Shown: positions 8,756 to 17,890, numbered from the stretch's first letter. The stretch is 64,000 nucleotides of DNA from DATARH01 sp036268075 (GCA_036268075.1 DATAUV010000117.1:124001-188000); one strand, 5' to 3'. Notes: generated by a model not told the origin, from the sequence alone. Program-made: numbers and translations.

Positions 8756-10213
8756 CTAGCGCGCGCTGCGGCGCACCGGCGCCTGCAGCCGGGTGATCGT
8801 CGCCGTGGTCGACCGTCCCTCGACGAGGTCGACGACGACGACCCGGCCGCCGCCGGCGATCACCTCTTCGGCGCCGACGATCGTCTCGACCGTGTAGTCG
8901 CCGCCCTTGATCAGCACGTCGGGCAGCAGCCGGGCGATAAGGCCGAGCGGGGTGTCGTCCTCGAACGAGACGACGCCGTCGACCGCCTCGATCGCCGCGA
9001 TCACGGCCGAGCGGTCGAGCAGCGGGTTGACCGGGCGGGTCGGCCCCTTGAGCCGGCGCGTGCCGGCGTCGCTGTTGAGCGCGACGATCAGCCGGTCGCA
9101 TTGCGCGCGCGCCGCGGCGAGCAGCGCGACGTGCCCGGCGTGGACGATGTCGAACACGCCGTTGGTAAAGCCCACCGTGAGACCCCGGCCCTTCCACCGG
9201 CGCACCAGCGTCTCGGCCTCGTCGACCGAGAAATGCTTGGCGTGGTGCCAGGATTTGTCGCGGACGTCGCGCGACAGCTCCAGCATCAGCTCATCGAGCT
9301 CGACGGTCGCGGTGCCGAGCTTGCTGACGACGATCCCCGCAGCCAGGTTGGCGAGCCGCATCGCCTCGGGCAGCGCCTGTCCGGCCGCATGCGCCAGCGC
9401 CAGCACCGCGATCACGGTATCGCCGGCGCCGGAGACATCGTAGACCTCCTGCGCCCGCGCCCCCTCGACATGGGTCGCGCCCGAGGCCTCGACCAGCATC
9501 ATGCCCTTGTCGGACCGGGTGACGAGGATCGCCGTGGCGTCCGCCTCGCGCATGACCCTCAACGCCGCCGCCGCAATCTCATCCTCGTCGCGGACCGGCA
9601 TTCGCGCGGCGTAGGACAGCTCCTTGAGGTTCGGGGTGATGCAGGTGGCGCCGCGATACCGCCCGAAATCGTCGCCCTTGGGATCGACATAGACCGGTAT
9701 CTTGGCGGCCCGCGCCCGCTCGATGGCGGCGGCGACGACCGCGGGTGCGAGGACGCCCTTGCCGTAATCGGACAGGATCACGGCATCCGCTTCCCCGACC
9801 GCGCGCTCGACCGCGGCAAGCAGATCGGCCTCCTCGGCGCCCGTCATCGCGGCCGCGCTTTCCTCGTCGACCCGCACGATCTGCTGGTGCGAGGCGAGAT
9901 AGCGGGTCTTGCGGGTGGTCGGGCGCGCGGCGCTGACGACCCGGCCGTCGACGAGGCCCTCTATCGCGGCGATCAGCGCGCCGAGCTCGGCGCCGGCCGT
10001 GTCCCGGCCGGCCAGCCCCATCAGAACCGCCGTGCCGCCGAGCGCGGCGATGTTGCGGGCGACGTTGCCCGCGCCGCCGAGCATCGACCGGGTTTCCCGG
10101 AGCAGCAAAACCGGGACGGGCGCTTCCGGCGACACCCGCTCGGCGTCGCAATAGGCGAACTGGTCGAGCATGATGTCGCCCAGGCACAGGATCGTGATGC
10201 CGGAGAAATCCAT
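8756..10213 (-). CDS. hldE: Bifunctional heptose 7-phosphate kinase / heptose 1-phosphate adenylyltransferase
   Basis: The 485-residue protein carries two domains. The N-terminal ribokinase-like kinase (about 1-320) has LGGAGNVARNIAALG and DVSGAGDTV with the catalytic Asp near 262. The C-terminal cytidylyltransferase-type domain (about 345-485) has TNGVFDIVHAGHV with the HxGH nucleotide-binding motif. It phosphorylates and then adenylates heptose to give ADP-D-beta-D-heptose, the substrate of the downstream hldD product. The ATG at 10213 gives the standard start MDFSGITILCLGDIMLD. Confidence 0.95.
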   Translation of the reverse strand: MDFSGITILCLGDIMLDQFAYCDAERVSPEAPVPVLLLRETRSMLGGAGNVARNIAALGGTAVLMGLAGRDTAGAELGALIAAIEGLVDGRVVSAARPTTRKTRYLASHQQIVRVDEESAAAMTGAEEADLLAAVERAVGEADAVILSDYGKGVLAPAVVAAAIERARAAKIPVYVDPKGDDFGRYRGATCITPNLKELSYAARMPVRDEDEIAAAALRVMREADATAILVTRSDKGMMLVEASGATHVEGARAQEVYDVSGAGDTVIAVLALAHAAGQALPEAMRLANLAAGIVVSKLGTATVELDELMLELSRDVRDKSWHHAKHFSVDEAETLVRRWKGRGLTVGFTNGVFDIVHAGHVALLAAARAQCDRLIVALNSDAGTRRLKGPTRPVNPLLDRSAVIAAIEAVDGVVSFEDDTPLGLIARLLPDVLIKGGDYTVETIVGAEEVIAGGGRVVVVDLVEGRSTTATITRLQAPVRRSAR

Positions 10214-10409
10214 CCGCCAATCTTACCTTGTTTCCTCGAGGTCTGCGATGGCTGGATCGCCAGCCGGCAGAAACCAAGATTCGCCAAGCCGCGAACGGTT
10301 CCGGCGCGGCCCGTTCCCGCAGTAGTGGACCAGCCCTCGCCGTGCTTGCCAGAAGGGACGCGAGGGCTATAGTCCGAGCCGGAGTTTCCGCCGGTTTCGA
10401 GGGCCGTCC

Positions 10410-11627
10410 ATGCCGTTTCGCCTGCCGATCGCGCACATCGCGGCGCTGCTCCTCACCGTGCCGATCGCGATGTCGGCCGAGGCCGGCGACTATACCGATT
10501 CGGCCGGGCGACGCGTCACCGTGCCCGACCAGGTGAGCCACGTGCTGACCGCGGGACCGACCGCCGACGTGCTGGTCTTCGCGCTCGCGCCGGACAAGCT
10601 GATGGGCTGGAGCCGGACCCCGCAGCCGCCCTACCTGCCGGCGCGGGCGAAGAGCCTGCCGGTCACCGGGCTGATGCTTGGCCCCGAGGCTCCCGATGCC
10701 GCCGCGACCGTCAGCCGGCTGCATCCCGATCTGGTGATCGCCGCCGGGATGGTGACGCCGGAGCGGGCCGCGCTTGCCGACCAGCTTCAGCAGCAGACCG
10801 GGGTCCCGTGGATCCTCGTCGACGACAGCATGACGCGGACGCCGTCTCTGCTGCGCTCGGTCGGGGCGCTGCTGGGGGTGTCGTCTCGCGGCGAGGATTT
10901 GGCGACCTATGCCGAGCATGCGGTCGACCTGCTGCGCGGACGCCTGCTGATCCAGCCCGCCCAGCCGCGGCCGCGGGTGTATTACGCGCGTGGCCCCGGC
11001 GGCCTCGAAACCGCCCTGCCCGGCTCGCCCGCGGCGGAGGCGATCGACGAGGCCGGCGCGATCAACGTCGCCGGCGCGCTCGGCCGCGACGAACGGGTGC
11101 AGGTGACGCCGGACCAGGTGCAGGGCTGGGCCCCCGACTTGATCATCGCCGAGCAGCGCGGGTTCTACGACAACGTCCGGCGCGACCCGGCGTGGAGCCA
11201 GCTTGCGGCGGTGCGCGAGCGCAAGGTCTATCTCGCCCCGTCGAGCCCGTTCGGCTGGATCGACGATCCGCCGGGGATCAACCGGCTGATCGGGCTTTAT
11301 TGGCTGTCGGACCTCTTGTACCGCGATGCCACGCAAGAGGATTTGCGCGATACGGTCAGCGAGTTTTACGAGACCTTCTACAAGGTGAAGCTGACGGACA
11401 AGGAGCTCGACGCGCTGGTCAAGCCCGCCGAGCCGCCGCGCGGCGCCGACCCGATGCAGGCGCTGCTTGGCATTGACACCTCGCCCATCGCTTTGCCGCC
11501 GCTCGGCGCCCCGCTTCCCGCCACGCCGCCGCCGGGCCGCCGCGGCAATTCCATGCCGACCCCGCTGGCGCCGATCGCGCCGAGCAGCCCGATCGCACCG
11601 AGCCCGATGGCCGCGCCAAAATATTAG
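10410..11627 (+). CDS. Periplasmic iron/cobalamin-type substrate-binding protein
   Basis: A signal peptide (about 1-26) precedes a periplasmic-binding fold of the BtuF/FhuD type: DSAGRRVTVPDQVSHVL, HPDLVIAAG, WAPDLIIAEQ and FGWIDDPPGINRLIGLYWL are characteristic. It should capture iron chelates, haem, B12 or a metal oxyanion. No permease or ATPase gene is adjacent. The last 50 residues are Pro/Ala-rich and look disordered, which is unusual for the family. The upstream 196 bp hold the divergent promoters for this gene and hldE; I see no recognisable operator there. Confidence 0.8.
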   Translation: MPFRLPIAHIAALLLTVPIAMSAEAGDYTDSAGRRVTVPDQVSHVLTAGPTADVLVFALAPDKLMGWSRTPQPPYLPARAKSLPVTGLMLGPEAPDAAATVSRLHPDLVIAAGMVTPERAALADQLQQQTGVPWILVDDSMTRTPSLLRSVGALLGVSSRGEDLATYAEHAVDLLRGRLLIQPAQPRPRVYYARGPGGLETALPGSPAAEAIDEAGAINVAGALGRDERVQVTPDQVQGWAPDLIIAEQRGFYDNVRRDPAWSQLAAVRERKVYLAPSSPFGWIDDPPGINRLIGLYWLSDLLYRDATQEDLRDTVSEFYETFYKVKLTDKELDALVKPAEPPRGADPMQALLGIDTSPIALPPLGAPLPATPPPGRRGNSMPTPLAPIAPSSPIAPSPMAAPKY

Positions 11628-11654
11628 GGCGGCCCGGTATCCCCGGACCGCCCT
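11626..11654. terminator. Hairpin between convergent genes
   Basis: AGGGCGGCCCGG (11626-11637) pairs with CCGGACCGCCCT (11643-11654) with one mismatch over a 5-nt loop. It overlaps the stop codon of the binding-protein gene. A short T-run follows on the minus side (ATATTTTGG) and a weaker one on the plus side, so it could serve both convergent transcripts. Confidence 0.6.
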
Positions 11655-11681
11655 GTTTGGCGTCGGTTTGAACGAACCAGC

Positions 11682-12341
11682 CTATTGCGGCTGGTTCACG
11701 TAGCGCAGATAGCGGTTCACGACGCGGAAGCCGGCCGGATACTTGGCCTTGACGTCGTCGTCGGACAGCGCCGCCGAGGCCACGACCTGCTCGCCCTGCT
11801 TCCAGTTGACCGGCGTCGCGACCGGGTGCTTCGCGGTGAGCTGGCACGAATCGAGGATGCGCAGCACCTCATCGAAATTGCGGCCGGTCGACATCGGGTA
11901 GGTCAGCATCGTCTTGATCTTCTTGTCCGGACCGATCACGAAGACCGAGCGCACCGTCGCATTGGTGGCGGGGGTGCGGCCCTGCGAGGTGCTGCCGGAA
12001 TCGGAGGGCAGCATGTCGTAGAGCTTGGCGACCTTGAGTTCGCTGTCGCCAATGAGGGGATAGGTCACCTTATGGCCCTGGGTCTCCTCAATGTCCTTCT
12101 GCCAGCGGTTGTGGTCATCGACCGGGTCGACGCTAAGCCCGATGATCTTGCAGCCGCGCTTGTCGAATTCCGGCTTCAACCCGGCCATGTAGCCAAGCTC
12201 GGTGGTGCAGATCGGGGTGAAATCCTTCGGGTGCGAGAACAGGATCGCCCAGCCGTCCCCGATCCAGTCATGGAAATTGATCTGACCCTGGGTGGTGTCG
12301 ACCGTAAAATTCGGCGCTTCGTCGTTGATCCGCAGCGACAT
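11682..12341 (-). CDS. 1-Cys peroxiredoxin (Prx6/AhpC-TSA family)
   Basis: The enzyme reduces hydroperoxides with the peroxidatic Cys45 in HPKDFTPICTTELG. The long C-terminal dimerisation domain (PVNWKQGEQVVASAALSDDD) and lack of a canonical resolving cysteine place it in the 1-Cys Prx6 group. I start at ATG 12341 (MSLRINDEAP), preceded by AAGGAGACTGAAT; an upstream in-frame ATG at 12518 would add 59 residues unlike the family. An AT-rich promoter region with a palindrome lies upstream. Confidence 0.93.
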   Translation of the reverse strand: MSLRINDEAPNFTVDTTQGQINFHDWIGDGWAILFSHPKDFTPICTTELGYMAGLKPEFDKRGCKIIGLSVDPVDDHNRWQKDIEETQGHKVTYPLIGDSELKVAKLYDMLPSDSGSTSQGRTPATNATVRSVFVIGPDKKIKTMLTYPMSTGRNFDEVLRILDSCQLTAKHPVATPVNWKQGEQVVASAALSDDDVKAKYPAGFRVVNRYLRYVNQPQ

Positions 12342-12494
12342 ATTCAGTCTCCTTGATTCTCGTGCTCGGCAATGCTCGAGCGGAGGCGGCCATCGGGAAT
12401 CAATCCCTATGATCGATCCATTGCCGCAACATGGCATCGCCCACGAGCCTCGGCAAGGCGATAGCCGCGCAGCGCAACCCGTCCGCGCGGAGGA

Positions 12495-12512
12495 TATTAT
12501 GCATTCATAATA
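12495..12512. promoter_or_regulatory. Palindrome TATTATG-N4-CATAATA upstream of peroxiredoxin
   Basis: Perfect 7-bp arms around CATT sit about 155 bp before the peroxiredoxin start, in a locally AT-rich stretch within otherwise GC-rich DNA. The position and symmetry suit an operator for a dimeric repressor or activator. The regulator is unknown. The rest of 12342-12545 shows no gene. Confidence 0.4.
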
Positions 12513-12545
12513 CGTCAATCGGATTATATTTACGGATAACTTGTG

Positions 12546-14102
12546 CTATTCAGCAGCCTCCCGCCGCTCGGCTTCGGGGCGCCACCGGAGGACGGGTTTG
12601 CGGGCGGCGCCGGTTTCGTCGAGGCGCCGGCGCGGGGTGAGCTGCGGGGCCGCATGGAAGCCCGCCGCCTCACCGCTTTTGGCCCGCGCCGCGAGGGCCA
12701 AGATCGTGTCGGCGAACTGGTCGAGCGACGCCTTGCTCTCGGTCTCGGTCGGTTCGATCAACAGGGCGCCGTGGACGATCAGCGGGAAATACATCGTCAT
12801 CGGGTGGAACCCCTCGTCGATCAGCGCCTTGGCGAATTCGAGCGTGGTGACGCCGGTATCCTTCAAAAAACCATCGTCGAACAAGACCTCGTGCATGCAC
12901 GGGCCGGGATAGGACGCGCTCAGCGCGCCCGACAGCCGCGCGCGCAGATAGTTGGCGTTGAGCACCGCGTCCTCGGCGACCTGCCGGAGTCCGTCCGCGC
13001 CGTGGCTCATCATGTAGGTGAGGGCGCGGACGAACATGCCCATCTGGCCGTGAAACCCCTTGAGCCGGCCGATCGATTTTTCGGCCGGCCCCTCGGGCTC
13101 CTCGACAAGGCGCAGACCCTCGCCGTCATGGACCACCCACGGCACCGGGGCGAACGGCGCGAGTTCGGCCGCGAGCGCCACCGGTCCGCTTCCCGGGCCG
13201 CCGCCGCCATGCGGGGTCGAGAAGGTCTTGTGCAGGTTGAGGTGCAGCGCGTCGATACCGAGATCGGCCGGGCGCACGCGCCCGACGATCGCGTTGAAAT
13301 TGGCGCCGTCGCAGTAGAACAGCGCGCCCGCGGCGTGGACCGCGGCGGCGATCTCCAGGATCTCGTCCTCGAACAGGCCGCAGGTGTTGGGGTTGGTCAG
13401 CATCAGCGCGGCGACGTCACCGCCGAGCGCGGCCTTGAGCGCCGCCAGATCGACCCGGCCGCGTGCGTTGTTGGGAATGTTTTCAATCGCGTAACCGCAC
13501 GCGGCCGCCGTCGCGGGGTTGGTGCCATGCGCCGATTCCGGCACGAGGATGCGGCCGCGGGCGTCGCCTCGCGCGGTCAGCGCGGCGCGGATCGCCATCA
13601 TCCCGCACAATTCGCCATGCGCCCCCGCCGCCGGCGACAGCGCCACCGCCGGCATCCCGGTCAGCGTCTTGAGCCAATGCGCCAGCGTGTCGATCAGTTC
13701 GAGCGCGCCCGTGACCGTCGAGGCGGGTTGCAGTGGGTGGAGATCGGCAAAGCCCGGCAGCCGCGCCATCTTTTCGTTGAGGCGCGGGTTGTGCTTCATC
13801 GTGCACGAGCCGAGCGGGTAGATGCCGCTGTCGATCGCATAGTTCTTTTGCGACAGCCGGGTAAAATGCCGCACCACTTGCGGCTCGCTAAGGCCCGGCA
13901 GACCGATCGGACTGCGCCGTGCGAGCCCGCCGAGGCGCGACCGCGTTCCCTTCGGCACCGGCAAATCGACCCCGCAATGGCCGGGCGAATCCTGCTCGAA
14001 GAGCAATTTTTCTTCGAGCTGCAGCCCGCGATTGCCGGTGATCGTGTCTGGCGCGGCGGCGCTGGCGGGATGGGCGCTCAGCGCCCGGCTCCAGCCGGTC
14101 AT
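12546..14102 (-). CDS. gcvPB: Glycine dehydrogenase (decarboxylating) subunit 2
   Basis: This is the PLP-binding half of the P-protein, which decarboxylates glycine and passes the aminomethyl group to lipoyl GcvH. LHLNLHKTFSTPHGGGGPG carries the PLP lysine near residue 291; YPLGSCTMKHNP and PESAHGTNPATAAACG are family signatures. I use ATG 14102 (MTGWSRALSAHPAS), which overlaps the gcvPA stop as ATGA; a longer frame to 14201 is shadow sequence. It is the last gene of the gcv operon, 518 residues. Confidence 0.95.
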   Translation of the reverse strand: MTGWSRALSAHPASAAAPDTITGNRGLQLEEKLLFEQDSPGHCGVDLPVPKGTRSRLGGLARRSPIGLPGLSEPQVVRHFTRLSQKNYAIDSGIYPLGSCTMKHNPRLNEKMARLPGFADLHPLQPASTVTGALELIDTLAHWLKTLTGMPAVALSPAAGAHGELCGMMAIRAALTARGDARGRILVPESAHGTNPATAAACGYAIENIPNNARGRVDLAALKAALGGDVAALMLTNPNTCGLFEDEILEIAAAVHAAGALFYCDGANFNAIVGRVRPADLGIDALHLNLHKTFSTPHGGGGPGSGPVALAAELAPFAPVPWVVHDGEGLRLVEEPEGPAEKSIGRLKGFHGQMGMFVRALTYMMSHGADGLRQVAEDAVLNANYLRARLSGALSASYPGPCMHEVLFDDGFLKDTGVTTLEFAKALIDEGFHPMTMYFPLIVHGALLIEPTETESKASLDQFADTILALAARAKSGEAAGFHAAPQLTPRRRLDETGAARKPVLRWRPEAERREAAE

Positions 14103-15433
14103 CGCAGCATCTCCGTCAAGCCGGCGGCGAGCCGGTCGATATCGTCTTCGGTCGTGGTTTCGGTGGCGGCGACGAGCAGCAGATCGTCCAACCCCCGACA
14201 CAAACGGCTCACGGGAATGCCGGCGAGGATGCCGCGCTCGGCAAGGCGGTCGACCACCGGGGCCGCGGGGAACGGCAGTCGAATGGTGAACTCGTTGAAG
14301 AAATGCTCGGTGACGAGCCTCACCCCCGGTATTGCGGCGAGCCGCTCGGCTGTCGCGATCGCGGCTTCGTGGTTGAGGTCGGCGAGACGGGTCAGGCCGG
14401 CCTCGCCGAGCAGCGACAGATGGATCGTAAAGGCGAGCGCGCAGAGCCCGGCATTGGTGCAGATGTTGCTCGTCGCCTTCTCGCGGCGGATGTGCTGCTC
14501 GCGGGTCGACAGGGTCAGGACCCAGCCGCGCCGGCCGTCGGCGTCGACGGTCTGGCCGACGAGCCGTCCCGGCATCTGCCGGACATGCTGCTCGCGCGCG
14601 GCGAAAAGCCCGACATGCGGCCCGCCGAAATTGAGCGCGTTGCCGAGCGACTGGCCCTCGCCGGCGACGATGTCCGCGCCCATCTCGCCCGGCGGCACGA
14701 TCGCACCGAGCGAGACGATCTCGGTAACGACGACGACGAGCAGCGCGCCGGCGGCGTGGCAGGATTGGGCGAGCGCGGAATAGTCGCGTACCTCGCCGAA
14801 GAAATCGGGGTTTTGAACGACGATGCAGGCGGTGTCGCCACCGATCAGCCCGGCGAGGTCTTCATCGCCCGGACGCGCCGGCAGGGTGCTGAGCCTCGCC
14901 TCCGCGAAGCCGCCATAGGTCTCGCACACGGCGCGGTAATGCGGATGGAGCCCGCCGGAGAGGACCGCGTGGCCGCGCCGCGTCACCCGCCGCGCCATCG
15001 CCACCGCCTCGGCGCAGGCGGTGGCGCCGTCGTACAGCGAGGCGTTGGCGACCTCCATCCCGGTCAGCAGCGATACCTGGGTCTGGAACTCGAACAGCGA
15101 TTGCAGCGTCCCTTGGGCCAATTCCGGCTGGTAAGGGGTGTACGAGGTCAGGAACTCACCGCGCTGGATCAGGTGATCGACCGCGGCCGGAACGTGATGG
15201 CGATAGACCCCGCCGCCGAGAAAGAACGGCACCGAGCCGGCCGCGACATTTTTCGCCGCCATCGCCGCAATCCGCCGCTCGACCTGGAGCTCGCCCGTCG
15301 CCAGCGGCAGGTCGACGTACCCGTCGCGCCGCACCGCCGCCGGGACGTCGGCGAAGAGGGCGTCGATCGACGGCGCGCCGATCACCGCCAGCATGTCGCG
15401 GCGGTCGGAATCGGTCAGCGGCAGATAGCGCAT
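14099..15433 (-). CDS. gcvPA: Glycine dehydrogenase (decarboxylating) subunit 1
   Basis: The 444-residue N-terminal half of the P-protein complements gcvPB. Clear motifs are FLGGGVYRHHVPAAVDHL, FLTSYTPYQPELAQGTLQ, SLYDGATACAEA, VVQNPDFFGE and STREQHIRREKATSNICTN. The start ATG at 15433 shares one base with the gcvH stop, so gcvH-gcvPA-gcvPB are translationally coupled. Confidence 0.95.
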   Translation of the reverse strand: MRYLPLTDSDRRDMLAVIGAPSIDALFADVPAAVRRDGYVDLPLATGELQVERRIAAMAAKNVAAGSVPFFLGGGVYRHHVPAAVDHLIQRGEFLTSYTPYQPELAQGTLQSLFEFQTQVSLLTGMEVANASLYDGATACAEAVAMARRVTRRGHAVLSGGLHPHYRAVCETYGGFAEARLSTLPARPGDEDLAGLIGGDTACIVVQNPDFFGEVRDYSALAQSCHAAGALLVVVVTEIVSLGAIVPPGEMGADIVAGEGQSLGNALNFGGPHVGLFAAREQHVRQMPGRLVGQTVDADGRRGWVLTLSTREQHIRREKATSNICTNAGLCALAFTIHLSLLGEAGLTRLADLNHEAAIATAERLAAIPGVRLVTEHFFNEFTIRLPFPAAPVVDRLAERGILAGIPVSRLCRGLDDLLLVAATETTTEDDIDRLAAGLTEMLR

Positions 15434-15810
15434 CAGCCGTTCTCCGCGACGAATTTGCGATAGGCGGCCTCGTCCATCAGCGCGTCGAACTGGGCGGGAT
15501 CGGCGAGGCGCAGCTTGAGGAACCAGCCGTCGCCCATCGGGTCTGCGTTGACCTTGCCCGGGTCGGACGCGATCGCCTCGTTGACCGCGACGACCTCGCC
15601 CGACACGGGTGCGTAGACCTCGCTCGCCGCCTTGGCGCTTTCGACGACCGCCGCTTCCTTGCCCTGCACGACCTGGCGGCCCAACTCCGGCAGCTCGACA
15701 TAGACCACGTCGCCGAGCTGCTCCTGGGCGTAGTCGGTGATGCCGATCACCACCGTGTCGCCGTCGCGGCGAACCCATTCATGATCCTTGCTGAAGCGCA
15801 GCTCGCTCAT
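15433..15810 (-). CDS. gcvH: Glycine cleavage system H protein
   Basis: The 125-residue lipoyl carrier shuttles the aminomethyl group between P and T proteins. The lipoylated residue should be Lys60 in AAVVESAKAASEVYAPVSG. Start MSELRFSKDHEWV is standard, with an AGGAG-type ribosome site just upstream (complement of 15818-15822). Confidence 0.96.
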   Translation of the reverse strand: MSELRFSKDHEWVRRDGDTVVIGITDYAQEQLGDVVYVELPELGRQVVQGKEAAVVESAKAASEVYAPVSGEVVAVNEAIASDPGKVNADPMGDGWFLKLRLADPAQFDALMDEAAYRKFVAENG

Positions 15811-15834
15811 CCGAAAGCTCCTTCTCGATCCCTG

Positions 15835-15870
15835 GAGCGAAATCCGATCTTATTGAATCGGATTTCGCTC
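15835..15870. terminator. Hairpin in the gcvT-gcvH spacer
   Basis: GAGCGAAATCCGAT (15835-15848) and ATCGGATTTCGCTC (15857-15870) are exact inverse repeats around an 8-nt loop. The hairpin sits inside the operon, after gcvT and before gcvH. No U-tract follows on the minus strand, so it may act as a partial terminator or an mRNA-stability element rather than a full stop. Confidence 0.55.
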
Positions 15871-15897
15871 TCTAACTATTTGTAATAGACGCATGTT

Positions 15898-17004
15898 CTA
15901 ACCGCGGTGATAGCGGGTGGCGACAAACGGCAGTTTCACGACCCGCGCCGGGCGCGGCACGTCGCGCACGAGCAGGTTGAGCGCGGTGCCGAGCGCGGCG
16001 AACTCGGCGGCGACGTAGCCCATCGCGATCGGCCCGCCGACCGTCGGACCGAACCCGCCGCTGGTCACGGCGCCGATCTCGTTCCCGGCCGGGTCGGTGA
16101 TGATCGTGCCGTCGCGCGCCGGCGCGCGGCCGTCGGGCAGGATGCCGACGCGGCGGCGGTCCGATCCCGACGCAAGCTCGGCGAGGATGGACGTGGCGCC
16201 CGGAAACCCGTTCTCGTCGCGACGGCGCTTGCCGATCGTCCAGGCGAGGCCGGCCTCGATCGGGTTGGTGCTTTCGCCGATATCGTGCCCGTAGAGGCAT
16301 AGCCCCACTTCGAGCCGCAGCGTGTCGCGGGCGCCGAGCCCGACCGGCGCCACCTCGGGCTCGGCCAGCAGCCGCTCCGCCCATTCCGCCGCTTGAGCCG
16401 AGGGAATCGAAAGCTCGAAACCGTCCTCGCCGGTATAACCGGAGCGGGTCACGAACAATTCGCCGATGGGGGCGCCGGACAGAAACGGCATCGACGCGAC
16501 CCCCGGCAGCAACCGCTCCAGCACCGTCGCGGCGGCGGGGCCCTGCAGCGCCAGGAGCGCGCGGTCGTCGAGCATTTCGATCGCGACGACGCGGCCGAGC
16601 TCGGTGCGCAGATGCGCGATGTCGGTGTCCTTGCACGCCGCGTTGACGACCAGCAGCAGCCCGTCCTCGACCCGCGTCACCATCAGATCGTCGATGATCC
16701 CGCCGCTGTCGTTGAGCATCAGCGTGTAGCGCATCCGCCCGGGCGCGAGGCCGCGCAGATCGCCCGGCACCAGGGTTTCGAGCGCGATATCGGGCGCCGG
16801 GCCGGAAAGCCTCACCTGGCCCATATGCGACACGTCGAACAGGCCGGCCTGGGCGCGGGTATGCAGATGTTCGGCGATGATGCCGGGCGCGTATTGCACC
16901 GGCATCTCGTACCCCGCAAACGGAACCATCTTGGCCCCGCGCGCGACGTGCAGGTCGTAGAGCGGTGTTCGCTTGAGCGGCGCCGCCGCGGCGGAAAGGG
17001 TCAC
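15898..17004 (-). CDS. gcvT: Aminomethyltransferase (glycine cleavage T protein)
   Basis: GcvT releases ammonia from aminomethyl-GcvH and passes the one-carbon unit to tetrahydrofolate. Family motifs are RTPLYDLHVARGAKMVPFAG, FDVSHMGQ, LNDSGGIIDDLMV, TRSGYTGEDGFEL and LGARDTLRLEVGLCLYG. I start at GTG 17004, with GGAGGT six bases upstream (complement of 17011-17016). A longer ATG frame to 17079 reads into the riboswitch and is rejected. The product is 368 residues. Confidence 0.93.
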   Translation of the reverse strand: MTLSAAAAPLKRTPLYDLHVARGAKMVPFAGYEMPVQYAPGIIAEHLHTRAQAGLFDVSHMGQVRLSGPAPDIALETLVPGDLRGLAPGRMRYTLMLNDSGGIIDDLMVTRVEDGLLLVVNAACKDTDIAHLRTELGRVVAIEMLDDRALLALQGPAAATVLERLLPGVASMPFLSGAPIGELFVTRSGYTGEDGFELSIPSAQAAEWAERLLAEPEVAPVGLGARDTLRLEVGLCLYGHDIGESTNPIEAGLAWTIGKRRRDENGFPGATSILAELASGSDRRRVGILPDGRAPARDGTIITDPAGNEIGAVTSGGFGPTVGGPIAMGYVAAEFAALGTALNLLVRDVPRPARVVKLPFVATRYHRG

Positions 17005-17046
17005 AGGCGCACCTCCGACATACGGACGCACCACGCGTCCGGGAGA

Positions 17047-17246
17047 TGCCCCCTCTGTCGCTGACCCTGAGAGATTCACCGGCCCGATTCTCGTCGAGTC
17101 TCGTGTCCGGCTTACTCCTTCGGTGAGCGGGCCCGAATGAGGGACCGCCGCTTTCCAGAGTGCCCTACCGCCTGCAGTCCTTTTGCCTGAGAGTTTCCGG
17201 GGCGGTTGCTCCTTCGGCGCCGCGCTTTTCTGCGCGATCTCTCCTG
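17047..17246 (-). promoter_or_regulatory. Tandem glycine riboswitch upstream of gcvT
   Basis: Read on the minus strand, two aptamers follow each other. The first has GGAGAGAT, GCCGAAGGAGCAACCGCCCC and AAACTCTCAGGCAAAAGGAC followed by ACTCTGGA; the second has CACCGAAGGAGTAAG and GAATCTCTCAGGGTCAGCGACAGAGGGG. These are the conserved glycine-aptamer segments. The second aptamer ends about 30 nt before the gcvT Shine-Dalgarno, so control of translation or early transcription of the whole gcvTHP operon by glycine is expected. Confidence 0.95.
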
Positions 17247-17308
17247 CGGGCGGGGTTACGGCATGGCTTCTTTAGCACCGGCCCGCCGAACGGGAAAGCC
17301 GTTCCGGC

Positions 17309-17875
17309 TCAGCGGCCGCGGAAATGCTGGTAGAAATCGACGGTTTGGGGGGTCTGCTGAAAACCGGCGACGATCTGCAGCGCGCCCGGCGCCTGCCCGC
17401 CGAGCGGGATGTCGGCCTCGATATGGTCGTCGATCCCGGCGCGCCTCGCGTCGTGCGGCACGTCGACCCGAACGCCGTAGGATGTCTTGCCGAGGATCGT
17501 CTCGCCGGGGCCGACGACGGCGAGGAAATAGGTCAGATCGACCGAATCACCCTTGGTCGCCGGACCCCGCTCGGCCGCGATGATGACGTCGAGAGAGGCG
17601 TGCACCGTGTCGCCGCTCGTCGAGCACTTGGCGCCGACGTCGCTGAGAATGCCGTAAAAGACCACGTCCGTCGGACGCATCCCGTTACCAGGCCCGGCAA
17701 AGGTCGCGGTCTGCGACAGCGGCTTGAGCACGGCCGCGCCGGGACAGGCTGCGGCCGTCTCGTCGGACGATTTGCCGATAAGCGGGATGTGCCCGCATCC
17801 CGACAGCGTGGCAAGGCAGACAAGCGCCGCGGCCAAGACGGTCGGCGGCAGGAGCCGGAGCAATCGTGCGCGCAA
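17309..17875 (-). CDS. Hypothetical lipoprotein
   Basis: The N-terminus has a lipoprotein signal with lipobox LATLSGC, cysteine near residue 27, so the mature protein is probably anchored in the outer membrane facing the periplasm. The rest (about 160 residues) is predicted beta-rich, with TDVVFYGILSDVGAKC and YFLAVVGPGETILGK. I do not recognise a function. The start appears to be TTG 17875 after CAGGACC. It follows the CDGSH gene by 15 nt on the same strand. Confidence 0.75.
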   Translation of the reverse strand: MRARLLRLLPPTVLAAALVCLATLSGCGHIPLIGKSSDETAAACPGAAVLKPLSQTATFAGPGNGMRPTDVVFYGILSDVGAKCSTSGDTVHASLDVIIAAERGPATKGDSVDLTYFLAVVGPGETILGKTSYGVRVDVPHDARRAGIDDHIEADIPLGGQAPGALQIVAGFQQTPQTVDFYQHFRGR

Positions 17876-17890
17876 GGAGTGGTCCTGGGA

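Noticed and set aside
8093..10372. Long plus-strand frame opposite hldD and hldE
   Set aside because: Both hld genes are recognisable on the minus strand; the plus frame is a codon-bias shadow.
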